From Antedon mediterranea (Eukaryota > Echinodermata > Crinoidea > Comatulida > Antedonidae), in contig NC_092671.1 in the NCBI RefSeq assembly GCF_964355755.1, forward strand, positions 22,463,070-22,523,069: 60,000 bases of DNA, read 5' to 3'. Position 1 is the stretch's first letter. Each line of letters begins with the position of its first letter. The notes beneath the pieces are model-generated. The model ran no database searches, was not told where the DNA came from, and saw only the letters and a program-made list of their open reading frames with translations. Shown here piece after piece: positions 10,559 to 22,158 of this stretch. A program made the translations under genes and the position numbers.

Positions 10559-12760
10559 TGGTACGTCAGGGAAACTCAATACGTAAGAAAACAACAACTC
10601 CTGCTAATTGTATATAAAGCCTTTTATAAGCTTTGTGTATTTATTCAATCTGTAAGTAAACAGAAATAAGCCATACAAAATGTATTCAGAACAACAATAA
10701 TAACAATTTTAACGTACGCCCTCAACTCTAGCGAATCATGCAACAAACAAACTATCGTCAATCAAACAATTAACTTGCATAATTGTCGCTCCATAATACC
10801 AAAGATAGTGTAGTAGGAAGATATTACACTTCGCTCAAAAATTAGAGAACAGCTCGAGATAGGGCGCCTCTCACGACGAGTAGGGATAGACGAATCTGAA
10901 AGATGAGGAGCGCAATGGCAAATCCCAACGAAAATGGTGTTTTCGGCAATAAATTGTAAAAATAAGCCACAAAAAACATCAAACTTTTTTTTTTCTTTAT
11001 TATACAAAGTTAAAAATTAATATGATGTTTTCATACTGTTTTTGGATCTTTTTAATTGTTAATACATTTATTTGGAGTGAGTTTTGGAATGACATGACTG
11101 TAAACACTGAGCTAGGATCAGGAGGAGGCTCACGCGCGCCTGTAGACGCAATCATGAATGGATGCTGGTCATCTCATACCCAAACCAACCCGTACCCATA
11201 AAAACTCTTACTCATCTTGGTAAACCCCAGTCAAGTCTGAAGTCATAATGCAAATTTTACAGTATACAGTATTGTTGTTGGCAAACAATATATGATTTAT
11301 GAATAAATGATAGCAATTCTTCTGCAATTTCAATATTTTCTATACAGCAATTTCTAAAAACTCTAGGGGTAGGTAGAAATTATCTGTTTCTATAGATTGA
11401 TATAGAATTCTAAAACTTCTATATATAGATTCTATAGAACATTTTTTGTAAGGGTAGTATAATAAAAGGGGGTAAAGTAGGCCTTCCCACGGATATTTTT
11501 TTCTTTGATATACCTTACCAATATTAATGAACTCATCGGCTTATAATTAATAATTATCGATAATGTTAGGCATTACATAATCATGGCAAATTACGATGAA
11601 TGCACGAAAGTTTGGAGTGTTACAAGTATAATATAATAATTATTGGTTATTATTAAATTATTTAAATTAATAGATAATTAACAATAATTGTTTTTTTTTA
11701 AAGTAAAAAAAACATACCCGTAGTCCTAAATTCCTATCTATTGGATGTTGCGGTCTACTGGTACCGTATTCATTGTATATGTTTCCTCTTATAGACGACT
11801 ATTTGTATAATATTATTGATTACAATAGAGATTGATTGATTGATTACACATATTACCATACTACCTTCTCTTTTATTACCCATTTAGAAATAAACCATAC
11901 GTAATCGATTATTATATAGGGCCAGGCACACATTGTAGGCCTATTATTATTACTAATAGGCCCCTAATATATTTATTCACTCTGATAAAAAAGTGTTTCT
12001 AAAGCTAGGTATTACATTCTTTATCTCTGTCCAATGTTAACAATTAAATGTAAATAATAATATTTAAAAAGTTAAGTTGATTTGCAAATAAAAACATTAA
12101 AATATAAAAGAAATAAAATATGGTAGATATTCCAGGTACCTAAACAATTCCAGGTAATTGAAACACAAATTTGTATTCCAAAAATATGATTCATTTGCCC
12201 TTTCTATAAAGATAACAGTACATTTTATAATTATATGTTAATTCGTATTAAATCCTAATTTTACAGTCATATTATTCTTCTGTTATAATAGCCTATTTCC
12301 TATACAATAACCTTCCGTATCCCTACTCGACGTGCGAGGCGCCCTTTAAATTTAGCTCCATGTTGTCTCGCTTTTATTTGCATTGAACGAATAGGAAGTG
12401 TAACATCTTCCTACTACACTATCTTTGATAATACATGCGACGCCGTCAACGCACAACAGCGTTAATCACAGTATGAGCCTACTCGCGCTGTAGCTTATGA
12501 AGTATGATCGAGGCTAGCCTACTAGCTCGGCTTAATAAAATCACACTTAAGATTCTACTAACTAACATAATTAGACTCACTTCTTTGGCAGGATAGCTAA
12601 AATTACTATACATTATGGCTGTCTATCACCCTTCTAGTGACAACCTTATTGCCTATCATATGACTTGCTGCAACTAAAAACTTAAATCATCTTTTAATTA
12701 TACAAATGTTTCTTCCTTTCTACGCATGCGTGATACAAGCGATCGTTCTATAACGATCCA
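10559..12760 (-). repeat. BEL 3' LTR, split by a DNA element
   Basis: The LTR parts are 10559-10799 and 12428-12760. They align with 21675-22158 plus 27201-27343 of the other LTR, apart from small indels (for example about 38 bp missing near 12593). In element orientation the LTR begins TGGATCG at 12760, next to the polypurine tract. The insertion-free length is near 565 bp. Confidence 0.8.
10800..12427. mobile_element. 1.6-kb non-autonomous DNA transposon, CAAAGATAGTGTAG termini
   Basis: The termini CAAAGATAGTGTAGTAGG and its inverse extend about 33 bp with one mismatch. A second block of inverted similarity (GGGCGCCTC...GAGTAGGGAT) begins about 60 bp in at each end. ATAATAC flanks both sides (10793-10799 and 12428-12434). 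The intact BEL LTR at 21928-21950 shows the empty site with a single ATAATAC. The interior is AT-rich with no coding frame of note. CA...TG ends and a 7-8 bp duplication would fit a P-like family, but this is only a guess. Confidence 0.85.
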
Positions 12761-12785
12761 TCCTCCCCCCTCACAGAAAAAGGAG
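12761..12785 (-). other. BEL polypurine tract
   Basis: On the minus strand this reads CTCCTTTTTCTGTGAGGGGGGAGGA immediately before the 3' LTR start at 12760, with its last 15 bases (GTGAGGGGGGAGGA) being the purine-rich primer for plus-strand synthesis. The integrase frame ends just upstream with a TAA at 12789-12791. Confidence 0.7.
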
Positions 12786-12829
12786 TTATTACATATAACC
12801 TTCTGTAGGGTAAATGACTACTATCTTAT

Positions 12830-13593
12830 TGTAATATAACGATATACTTTTATATTTAAGAAATTGACCTTTGTATCGGAATTCAAATAGGTTCACAAAC
12901 TTGACCCAGAAAGTCCAGAGGAGAGTTTGTCCAGATGTTTTAATGACCATTTAGTTTATAATAGAATCCCTAAAGAAAACACTTAGCTTAATTTTGTGAC
13001 TTTTCCCATCGTTAAACCAGGAGTGATTGACACTATTTAAGTACAGATTTGACAGTGTCATCCATCACAGAAATACCTTATTATACCGTTAATCATTCCC
13101 ACTTAAACACCCCTGGATCAACTTAGGACCAATCATTAGCTCCATAAATGATGTAATGACATTATGCAAATGAACTGAGCCAATATACTCCCAAGTTTCA
13201 GAAGGGCCCAGACACACCTTACAGCCACCTCACGGAGCACACACCTTACAGCCACCTCACGGAGCACACACCTTACAGCCACCTCACGGAGCAAACACCT
13301 CACAGCCACTTCTTCAGAAGAACATCTACACCTCACAGCCACTTCTTCAGAAGAACATCTACACCTCACAGCCACTTCTTCAGAAGAACATCTACACCTC
13401 ACAGCCACTTCTTCAGAAGCAGACCTACACACTTCACACCTCACTGACAGCATCATTGATCGTCCGTTCCTTATCTATATTTATAGTTGTATATTGTACT
13501 GAAGTATTATACTGAATAAATAATATATGTGTTACGACACACAAGCGAGTAAGAGTCTTTCATTAGTACCTCAACAACTCACATTATATTACA
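12830..13593 (+). repeat. 5' LTR of the non-autonomous element
   Basis: The 764-bp LTR contains a conserved leader (ATTTAAGAAATTGACC...), a minisatellite at about 13205-13440 and an AATAAA signal near 13516-13525. The likely R/U5 boundary lies after that signal. Its partner at 15752 differs mainly by fewer minisatellite units. Confidence 0.85.
13205..13440 (+). repeat. Two interleaved minisatellites in the LTR
   Basis: A 27-bp unit (CAGCCACCTCACGGAGCA...) occurs three times and a 32-33-bp unit (CAGCCACTTCTTCAGAAG...) four times. The LTR at 15752 has two and four units, and the LTR at 896 only one of the first kind. The repeat happens to be open on the minus strand (13136-13456), giving a CRCSSEEVAVR repeat. 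That frame is a by-product of the repeat and is not annotated as a gene. Confidence 0.75.
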
Positions 13594-13612
13594 TGGTGGA
13601 AGACCCAAATTT
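13594..13612 (+). other. Primer-binding region of the non-autonomous element
   Basis: TGGTGGAAGACCCAAATTT directly abuts the LTR end. The initial TGG is the complement of a tRNA CCA end, as in most LTR retrotransposons. The tRNA species was not identified. Confidence 0.6.
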
Positions 13613-13727
13613 CATAAGGAACAGAGTGAGAAAACAAGAAATAAACACTTAACAAGACACGAAGACGAAGACAAAAATAACCATATTTGTTTGAAAGGAG
13701 AAAACCAGAAATTTACTTTGACTCAAA

Positions 13728-13930
13728 AGACAAGCTGAAATTATATTTGAATGAGATCGAGACAAGCAGAAATTTTATCAAATTATTACCATTGGATGAA
13801 GACAAAGAAGATAATCGAGGAAGACACAAAAGACAAGCTGAAATTATATTTGAATGAGATCGAGACAAGCAGAAATTTTATCAAATTATAACCATTGGAT
13901 TAAGACAAAGAAGATAATCGAGGAAGACCC
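13728..13930 (+). repeat. 103-bp tandem duplication in the leader
   Basis: AGACAAGCTGAAATTATATT starts at 13728 and again at 13831, and the sequence that follows each is nearly identical through GAAGATAATCGAGGAAGAC. The unit is purine-rich. It lies between the primer-binding region and the only reading frame. Confidence 0.75.
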
Positions 13931-14410
13931 AAGAAGAATCAAAACAGAAGTAAGCAGACAAGAACCGTTTCGTTTGGACACTTTCAACTTCACGCCGTTT
14001 TTTTTTTATCGTTTTTTTTAAACATTTACTTTTTTGACCATTTTGAACATTGAACACCTTTCGCATTTTTTTTAATTCGTTGTTTGAAAAGTTGAACATT
14101 GATGAGCACTTTAACATTTCTTTAATTCGTTGTTTGAACATTTAAACATTTTTGAACACTTTTTGCATTCCTTTAATTCATTTTTAATTGGATCCGAAGC
14201 ATTTGGGGTAAGTCAAAACCATTTTGATTTTTGATTTGTAACCTTGATTGAAAAAGTGAGAGTTTACATATATATACACTAAAATGGTTTTTTTTAAATT
14301 GTTAAAATAATTGTTTAATAAACCCACCGATAATAATGAGAAAATTCAGAACACCGTTAACGTAGTAAATGACGAAAACAATGTTTAATTTGTCAACGAA
14401 CATGATAGGA

Positions 14411-14846
14411 CACCAACCCAATTGCAATCAGATACCCTGGCCTTACACATCCAACTAAAGTAGAACCCCTTAACGTACAACCTTACATTGACTGTGTAGA
14501 GAATAACATGGGATTAGCAGCCCCATTCCAAATGAAAGAGGAAGAAATTAAGGAACAAACTAATCTAATTATGACAGCACCTAATGATTCAAATATGACA
14601 TTAAACCGAGGTAGATTTAAAGCAGGACATTTCCAAGTTTTAGTTTCATATTCTAAACCGACTTCAGCCAAACGCAACACTGATAAAACAAAACACGAAT
14701 CTAATGATCGCAAATTTTGGTGGAATATTGACAGATATAACGATACAGATAAATTAATTAAAGAGATCATTAATGATAAACAGATACCGATAAGTGGATC
14801 GCCAAAACGATTCATAAAACGTTTGTATAATGCAACGAATTACTGA
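14411..14846 (+). CDS. Unknown ORF of the non-autonomous element
   Basis: The frame is open from just after a TAG at about 14408 to TGA at 14844-14846. The first ATG is at 14508 and gives 112 residues. The product is hydrophilic and rich in Lys/Asn, with acidic and basic patches (MKEEEIKEQ near the start, SPKRFIKRLYN near the end) and a KFWWNIDRYNDTDKLIKEI segment. No zinc knuckle, protease or polymerase motif is seen. By position it could be a shrunken gag, but nothing in the sequence proves that. The upstream in-frame extension without an ATG suggests a longer ancestral protein. The first copy of the element is cut before this region, so conservation cannot be tested here. Confidence 0.4.
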
Positions 14847-15751
14847 TTTAAATTTTTTTTTGCAAGATTATTTTTAAATTACGACATTTGCTAAATTAAT
14901 GATAGCATAGTCTACGTATTTGATGAGATTTGTTCAATAATAATGTGATTTCAGTTAAAAGAGAATTAAAATTGATTAAGTATTGATTTTGTAACGAGTT
15001 TTTTTGATAAAGATTAAATTTGAATTTTGATGATCGATATATTGAGATATTGAAAAGAACGACAAGCATTTTGTAACAAATATTTTGTTTAACCTTTGAG
15101 TCGTTAATCTCAAGCATTAATTAATTGATATACAATAACAGAAGATTTTCTTAGTACTTTTAATTGTAATTTTTTTTTACATTAAGTACAAAAGTCGAAT
15201 TTGTCGATTGATTGAAATCGTAATTACCTGTGAATATAAATGCTTAAATCGATAAAGTTGTGATGATAACGATATATTGTGGATAAGTTTGTGTCAACGG
15301 GACACACACATTTGTTTCTTTAAAGTTTTAAGTGATTAAGTTTGATATTTTGATTTTAGGCTAATCAGCCACAGTTTTCATGAGTTTATGTTTTAATTTG
15401 ATGATTTATGTTTGAAGGCCATTAGAACGCGATGAGTTGTCGCACGAATTTGATGTATGTTCAATGTAACATTCTATTTTTAAGTTTTGTATTTTTATTT
15501 TTAACCGATTTTTGTTTGATTTACGCTAATTTTATACCAAATTCATTTTTAATTTTTTTTAAGAGAGAGAAGAGAGAGAGAGAGTGAAAGTGATAAGGTT
15601 ACACTTCAGAGTCAATGGTTTTGGCTAACTCAATTTTGCATATATGTATAATAATGTTTTTTTTCTTTTATATAACTTTAATTTTGCATGCCACTATTAT
15701 AACCATTTTTATATGTTAAATAGATTAGAAAAAAAAAGGGAAACAGAGGGA
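14847..15751 (+). other. 3' untranslated region and polypurine tract of the non-autonomous element
   Basis: AT-rich, without coding frame, and nearly identical to 1-895. It includes an (AG)n run at about 15560-15588 and ends in the purine tract AGAAAAAAAAAGGGAAACAG/AGGGA (about 15726-15751) right before the 3' LTR. Confidence 0.7.
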
Positions 15752-16488
15752 TGTAATATAACGATATACTTTTCTATTTAAGAAATTGACCTTTGTATCG
15801 GAATTCAAATAGGTTCACAAACTTGACCCAGAAAGTCCAGAGGAGAGTTTGTCCAGATGTTTTAATGACCATTTAGTTTATAATAGAATCCCTAAAGAAA
15901 ACACTTAGCTTAATTTTGTGACTTTTCCCATCGTTAAACCAGGAGTGATTGACACTATTTAAGTACAGATTTGACAGTGTCATCCATCACAGAAATACCT
16001 TATTATACCGTTAATCATTCCCACTTAAACACCCCTGGATCAACTTAGGACCAATCATTAGCTCCATAAATGATGTAATGACATTATGCAAATAAACTGA
16101 GCCAATATACTCCCAAGTTTCAGAAGGGCCCAGACACACCTTACAGCCACCTCACGGAGCACACACCTTACAGCCACCTCACGGAGCAAACACCTCACAG
16201 CCACTTCTTCAGAAGAACATCTACACCTCACAGCCACTTCTTCAGAAGAACATCTACACCTCACAGCCACTTCTTCAGAAGAACATCTACACCTCACAGC
16301 CACTTCTTCAGAAGCAGACCTACACACTTCACACCTCACTGACAGCATCATTGATCGTCCGTTCCTTATCTATACTTATAGTTGTATATTGTACTGAAGT
16401 ATTATACTGAATAAATAATATATGTGTTACGACAGTCAAGCGAGTAAGAGTCTTTCATTAGTACCTCAACAACTCACATTATATTACA
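15752..16488 (+). repeat. 3' LTR of the non-autonomous element
   Basis: The 737-bp LTR pairs with 12830-13593. Differences are few outside the minisatellite, where one 27-bp unit is missing. It ends TTATATTACA, followed by the TTAT target copy and BEL integrase sequence on the opposite strand. Confidence 0.85.
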
Positions 16489-18183
16489 TTATTAATTGGT
16501 CTTCGATATTTTCCCGTTTGAGTTTTGACTTGTACATTTCTAACTTTTCCATCTGCACCAGGATACACTTCTATGATCCTTCCCAATATCCATTTTCCTC
16601 TAATTGTATTGGGATCAGAAACTATTACGATATCATTAACTCTCACATTTCTCCTTTCAGTATTCCATTTTTTCCGAGGTACTAATAACGGGAACACGTC
16701 TCTTATCCAACATTTCCAGAAATTATCAACGATGCGTTGCACAAACTCGAATCGGTGTCGAAATGGTCCATTTGATATTCCACTTGATGCTCGTCCTAAC
16801 AAAATATCATTTGGACATAATAGCTACCGTCGTCCGGGTCATTTGGAATTCTTCCTATTGGTCTTTGATTCACTAAGTTACTAACTTCCATGAAACAAGT
16901 TTGCAACTCAAACGGCGTCAAGGTTTGTTGCCCAATGACTTTTCTTAAAGCAAGTTTACAGCTCTTGACTAGTGACTCGGCACATCCGTTTTGGTGCGGT
17001 GCCAACGGCGTTGTAAATTTCCATTGTACTCTTTTCTCGGCGCAAAACTCCTTTAACTCTTTTTCACTCCAACCCCTTACCATCTGTTTTAACTCCTTTT
17101 CCGCTCCCACAAATTGGGTACCATTGTCACTTAAAATTACAGATGGCCGTCCTTTTATGGCAAAGAATCTCCGTAATACTTGAAGAAATTCCATAGAAGA
17201 ACAATCGACCGCAACTTCTAGGTGCACCGCTCTCGTATTCAAACATGTAAATATCACCCCGTAGTGTTTTGTCGTTTTGTTTCTACAAACTTTAACTGTA
17301 TATGGCCCAAAATAATCGCAAGCAGTGTAAAGAAACGGTGGTGTGAATGGTGCCAAACGCTGAGTAGGTAGCTCAGCCATGAATTGATCTTCCGTTTTAT
17401 GATCCATTTTCCTGCATTTCACACATCTAAATTTAACAGTTTTCGCTAATTTAGCAACTCCTATAATCCAATATCTTGCTCTCACTTTGCCAGCCGTAAC
17501 TGCAACGCCATTATGTCCTTGTTCGTGCATTTTACAAGTTATAAGATATGATACACGATGTTCTTTTGGCAGAAGAACTGGATGTTTATTATCGTAGGCA
17601 ATTTTATTTTCTGCACCACCAGCTCTACCCCCAACGTAAATGATGCCATCTTCTTCGAATGGGCTTAACGTTTTGAATTCTCCCTTCTGTATTCGACTGC
17701 GCAGCGAATGCTGCGATTTGCGAATCCAAATCTTTCCGAGTCTTCCGTTTCTTGAGGTATAAGCGATCCTCCAGTGAACACTAGCTCATTTGTTTGTTTA
17801 GAACGCATGTTCCTCACGAATCGATGTACATATGCTGTTACTCTGATCAACTTATTCCATGAAGATATTCTACTTGGATCAATTACTTCTACACAAGCAT
17901 GAGTTAGAAAAACATTCCTTTCTGTCTTTTTCTCTCTGTCTAATTCCCTCTGATCAACAATCGATGTATTTACAGGCCAATCCTCCTCAGGCAAGTATAA
18001 GAACTCTGGTCCAATTCGCCATCTTCCGTTAAGCTGTTTAACTGGTATGCCACGTGATACATCGTCTGCTACATTATGTTCACCGGGGACGTGTCTCCAT
18101 TGCGACGGCTCTGACATGCTCTGTATTTCTCCAATTCTATTTGATACAAATGACTTAAAACCTCTCGCTTGCTTCTTATCCAT
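16489..18183 (-). pseudogene. BEL/Pao integrase, frameshifted
   Basis: The minus-strand frame 18183-17665 carries the end of RNase H and the linker (HVPGEHNVADDVSRG). The frame 17530-16796 has the H2C2 zinc finger (HEQGHNG with CVKC) and an rve core with catalytic D72, D135 (LSDNGTQF) and E185 (HQNGCAE). The frame 16802-16479 has the DUF5641-like C-terminal domain (LVPRKKW, VNDIVIV, WILGRI). The pieces are out of frame with each other near 17665 and 16800. The last codons were separated by the LTR insertion and lie at 12789-12829. Catalytic residues survive, but no full-length protein can be made. Confidence 0.85.
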
Positions 18184-19963
18184 GCCAAAACGATCATGCT
18201 GTCTGTTAAGAAGATTACTTTATTGAATTTGATTCTGGTTTTGTCTATTATAATCGTATGAAGTCTCGTAGCTACCAATGCTGCTTGCAATTCAAGCCTA
18301 GGAATGGTTAACTTCTTGAGCGGTGTTACTCGTGATTTTGCTGCTACAAATTTCACATCAAATTGATTATTATCTACTTTCCAGCGAATATACGCACATG
18401 ACCCAAATGCGTCTTCTAACGCATCTGCAAACATACATAGTATAAGCTCTTCTGTTGTTGTTGGTGGCGTTAGACACCTATCAAAACTGATAGTATTTAG
18501 TTCTTTCATTTCTTTGAATAACTTCACCCACCAATCTTGAACCGAAGTTGGTAAATCTTCATCCCAGTCATAACCCTTTTGCCATAAGTGTTGCATTCCA
18601 ATTTTTGCTCTAATCAAAAAGGCTGCTGCAAACCCGATCGGATCAAAAATCTTTGCAATTTGACTTAAGATTTTTCGCTTTGTTAAATTTGACATTGTTT
18701 CTGAATTATTTAATTCGATGTTTACTCTATACTTCAATTTGTCTGATATGGGCTCCCAAACAGTTCCCAGTACTTTCTCCTCTTCCAAATTTTGAAGCAG
18801 TTTAATCTTTACTTCTCGATCCGATTCCGTTGACGTCAGATTCCTGTTGGATAACCAACCCTTAACTTTAAATCCGCCCTTTTTCAAAACGTTATCAAGA
18901 TTCTTCGTTAAAACTTTCGCCTCATCAACAATTGTTACAGACTCACATAAATCATCCATGTAAGTATTCCTTTTGAGTACTTGTGCGGCCTTAGGAAACT
19001 GGTGACGTCCTTCTTCAGCTGTTTTTCTTAGTGCTGTTTGAGCCATGGCTGACGACGGCTTATCTCCAAATGTTAACACGGTTTTCAAATAGACGTCTAT
19101 TTTTGAATCAATATTTAAGTTTCTCCATAAGAATCGATGTACATGCTGGTCTCTTATTGGAATAAGTACTCGATGGTACATCTTGGATATGTCTCCAATT
19201 ATGGCTGTTTCGTTCTCACGGAATCTCAGAATCAATCCGAACAGATCATTCAACATGTCAGGGCCTTTCATCCAATATTCATTCAAGCAATGTCCCTGGT
19301 ATATGGCTGACGAGTTGAACACAATTCGAAGTGGCGTACTTTTCTTGTCTGGGCGCAACACTCCGTGATGAGAGATGTAATGTATCGGACCGTCGTATGA
19401 TGATAACTCTGTGTCTGATAACTTTCTAGCGAATTTCATGTCTACCATCTCTTTGATTTGGTTCTTATAAGCTTTTGCATGCTCAGGATTCTTAAGTAAG
19501 CGTCTTTCCATTGAAAACAATTTCTTTTCAGCTTGTGATCGGTTATTTGGTAGTTGGTTTGGATCCCTTTTCCATGGGTATGGTATTAACCACTGGTTAC
19601 CCAGTTTGGTACAGGAGTCTGCTATTATTTTGGCTTCTTCTGACTCTATCGGCCCAATTTTACTTGCTTCACAAGAACACGTTTTAACAGTAACGCCCAT
19701 AGCCTCTGTAGTCCAAAAATCGGTTAAGTCTACTGGTTGTGAAAACTTTACATGTAATACATTGTTTGACGGTCGATCTTCTGTCACTGCCCCAAAAATC
19801 ACCCAGCCTAATGGTGAGTGTCGAGCAATTAGGTTGCCTGCCTCTCTAGTTTCACCAATGTGTATGTTCGGGTGGTCAATTCCAATTAACAAATCTACAT
19901 CACCATGTCCTCGATAAATATCCTTGGTATCAATTTTGAAACGTCTCGCTTCCACGTCGTCAC
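18069..19963 (-). pseudogene. BEL/Pao reverse transcriptase and RNase H
   Basis: A 628-codon open frame holds the reverse transcriptase with YMDDL near residue 335, preceded by the DKKSTPLRIVFNSSA and IGDISKMYHRV blocks typical of Pao RT. The Peptidase_A17/RNase H region follows (FADALEDAFGSCAYI, LTDSMIVLAWI). It is out of frame with gag-protease upstream near 19960 and with integrase downstream near 18120, where the overlapping frame continues the same domain. Original start codons cannot be assigned because this was part of a polyprotein. Confidence 0.85.
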
Positions 19964-21657
19964 TTATAGACGGAATACCAATAGCCTTAATAATAAACTC
20001 TTGTTTGCTTCTCTTGGGCGAATACGGGTTTCATATATCTTCGTAAACAACTGTTCCTCTTCTCCGCCTACTTTCTTTATTGTAGTTACCACTTCCTTTC
20101 CTTTAAGATGTAATTGTTCTGCAAGTGGACTTCTTATTAAACTGATTTGAGCGCCTGAATCCAAAAGCACATTTGCTTGACAGCGTGTGTCTTTTCTACC
20201 CAATATTTCTACTACTAATACTGGCAATATTGATGAATTTCCTATAGAGGTTGTAGTTACTGCTTGGCTTCCTTCTGGTATGTGCAGTAGAGGGTGATGA
20301 AAATACTTGCATTGTGCCCCTTTCACTACTTGTGAACACTGTCTTCTTCTATTACAGACACTCATGCCATGACCTTTTTTTAGACATCCAAAGCATGCCT
20401 TGCCAGCCTTCATCTCATTTAATCTTTCTTGCGGTGTTTTCTCTTTAAGCTTGTTACATTTATCCGTCCAGTGACTGTCCGAACTGCAAATCCAGCATTT
20501 GTATCTTTTTGTTGCGGCTACTTGATTTACTTGAGATACTTTCGTATTACTGTTGGATCTAACTTGAGCAGCAGCCCTCATTCGTGATTTCATTTCTCCC
20601 ATCATCCAGTTGATCAGCTCGATTAAAGTTTCTTCCTTATCATCTAGATGACGAAACCAAACTTTTTTGTCTTCAATGCTTAATTTCTGCTCTATCATGG
20701 CTAACACTTGATTGTTGTCCATGTCATTCGGTCTGCCAGCTTCCTTTAATGTGTTATAACTTCTGTTTATTAAATGTGTTAATTCACAAAATCTGTTCTC
20801 TTCACCTTCCTTAAGTGGCTTGAATTTGTTTATATCTTGAGCAATTGCATCTGCTATAAACCTTGGGTCACCATATACATTATCCAGATAGCTCCAGGCT
20901 CCTCGGTAATCTTCACCCAAGCCTCTAATCAATTCCAGTGGTTTTCCTTGCAGACTGGATCTCAGAATTGTTACTGCCTCTCTATTACTATATCTTGACT
21001 CTATAAATTGTCGGAAGTCGGCACGAAAGATGTAGTAGTCTCTTACATCCCCTGAAAACTTAGGTAGCTTTGGCCTTTCAATTTTAAATAAATCATTTTT
21101 TCTTGAGGATGGGTTGCTTGGCATCATTTGAGTATCGGCTGCATCATTTTCATCTAATTTTATAACAATTTGACCTTGAGCAACATTTTCATTATTTCCA
21201 TCGATCGCTTGACCTCTATCAGCTTCGCCATCAACTATTAATTGATTTGCCTCTAGGTTTTCTTCGGCTCCTTGAGCTCCAACTTGTTGTTCTGGTATTT
21301 CCTGATCTGGTATATCGTTTTGCTCATCTTGTTGATCAGCTTCTTGTTCTTCGTCAACATCATCACCAATAGGATGGTAGTCCTTATTTCGAATGGAAAG
21401 TTCTAGGAAATTATCTTGGCATTCTAACATCCACTTCTCTTGCCTTTCACAGTCTATCTTCGATGACATTCATCAGCTGATCGTGTTCCGTTTGTGAAGA
21501 TTCGTATGCTTCACTTACTTTTAAGAAGGCTTCGTTTATTTCATTTTTGGGCGATTCCTTTCTATCAGGGTTCCCATTGCGTTTGATAACCTTGTGAATT
21601 TAGCTTTGGCATTGCGTCTTTGTCTTTTTAGTTGTCGTTCGTTTTCCTCGGCCATCC
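19964..21657 (-). pseudogene. BEL/Pao gag and aspartic protease
   Basis: The main open frame (21469-19964, 501 codons) has a DUF1759-type gag block (KLPKFSGDVRDYYIFRADF). Two CX2CX4HX4C zinc knuckles follow (CWICSSDSHWTDKC and CFGCLKKGHGMSVC), then a protease with LLDSGAQISLI near residue 435. The probable original start is the ATG at about 21657, whose first 38 codons (MAEENERQLKRQRR...) resemble BEL gag N-termini. That frame stops near 21540 after a frameshift, and another shift lies near 21470. A Gln/Glu/Asp-rich low-complexity segment occupies residues 35-75. Confidence 0.85.
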
Positions 21658-22158
21658 CGAAGAAATTGAATTGTTGGTACGTCAGGGAAACTCAATACGT
21701 AAGAAAACAACAACTCCTGCTAGTTGTATATAAAACCTTTTATAAGCTTTGTGTATTTATTCAATCTGTAAGTAAACAGAAATAACCCATACAAAATGTA
21801 TTCAAAACAACAATAATAACAATTTTAACGTACGCCCTCAACTCTAGCGAATCATGCAACAAACAAACTATAAACGCCCTCAGCGTCAATCAAACAATTA
21901 ACTTACATAATTGTCGCTCCCATAATACATGCGACGCCGCATGTCTAATCGTCAACGCACAACAGCGTTAATCACAGTATGAGCCTACTCGCGCTGTAGC
22001 TTATGAAGTATGATCGAGGCTAGCCTACTAGCTCGGCTTAATAAAATCACACTTAAGACTCTACTAACTAACATAATTAGACTCACTTCTTTGGCAGGAT
22101 ATTTAGCTTCCCTTATTCATATACATTTACTGCATTTTATAGCTAAAATTACTATACA

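Larger units (their letters stand above)
12830..16488 (+). mobile_element. Complete non-autonomous LTR retrotransposon (3.66 kb)
   Basis: LTRs at 12830-13593 and 15752-16488 both start TGTAATATAA and end TTATATTACA, a 10-bp inverted terminal repeat. A TGGTGGAAGACCC primer-binding region follows the 5' LTR, and a purine tract precedes the 3' LTR. TTAT flanks both ends (12826-12829 and 16489-16492). The insertion lies in the last codons of BEL integrase: on the minus strand the frame continues across 12829/16489 for about a dozen codons to a stop. No protease, reverse transcriptase or integrase is present, so it must have been mobilised in trans. A second copy (3' half) lies at 1-1492. Confidence 0.88.

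Noticed and set aside
10762-11007. 81-codon minus-strand frame at the edge of the 1.6-kb DNA element
   Set aside because: It crosses the boundary between BEL LTR and the inserted element and so cannot be an ancestral gene.
10555-12616. Solo LTR of a BEL element with TTAT duplication
   Set aside because: TTAT at 12613 is a chance match. The LTR continues to 12760, as shown by 27202-27343, and the true flanks are ATTAT at 10554 and 27344.
13205-13440. CRISPR-like spaced repeat
   Set aside because: The units are contiguous minisatellite copies inside an LTR with no unique spacers, in a eukaryotic context.
13136-13456. 106-codon minus-strand frame with a CRCSSEEVAVR repeat (also 16058-16351)
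   Set aside because: It is the reverse of the LTR minisatellite, whose unit length is close to a multiple of three. It lies inside LTRs, and its length follows unit number rather than selection.
14483-14815. 110-codon minus-strand frame opposite the unknown ORF
   Set aside because: It overlaps the plus-strand frame fully. The plus strand is the transcribed strand of the LTR element, and neither frame has a known motif.
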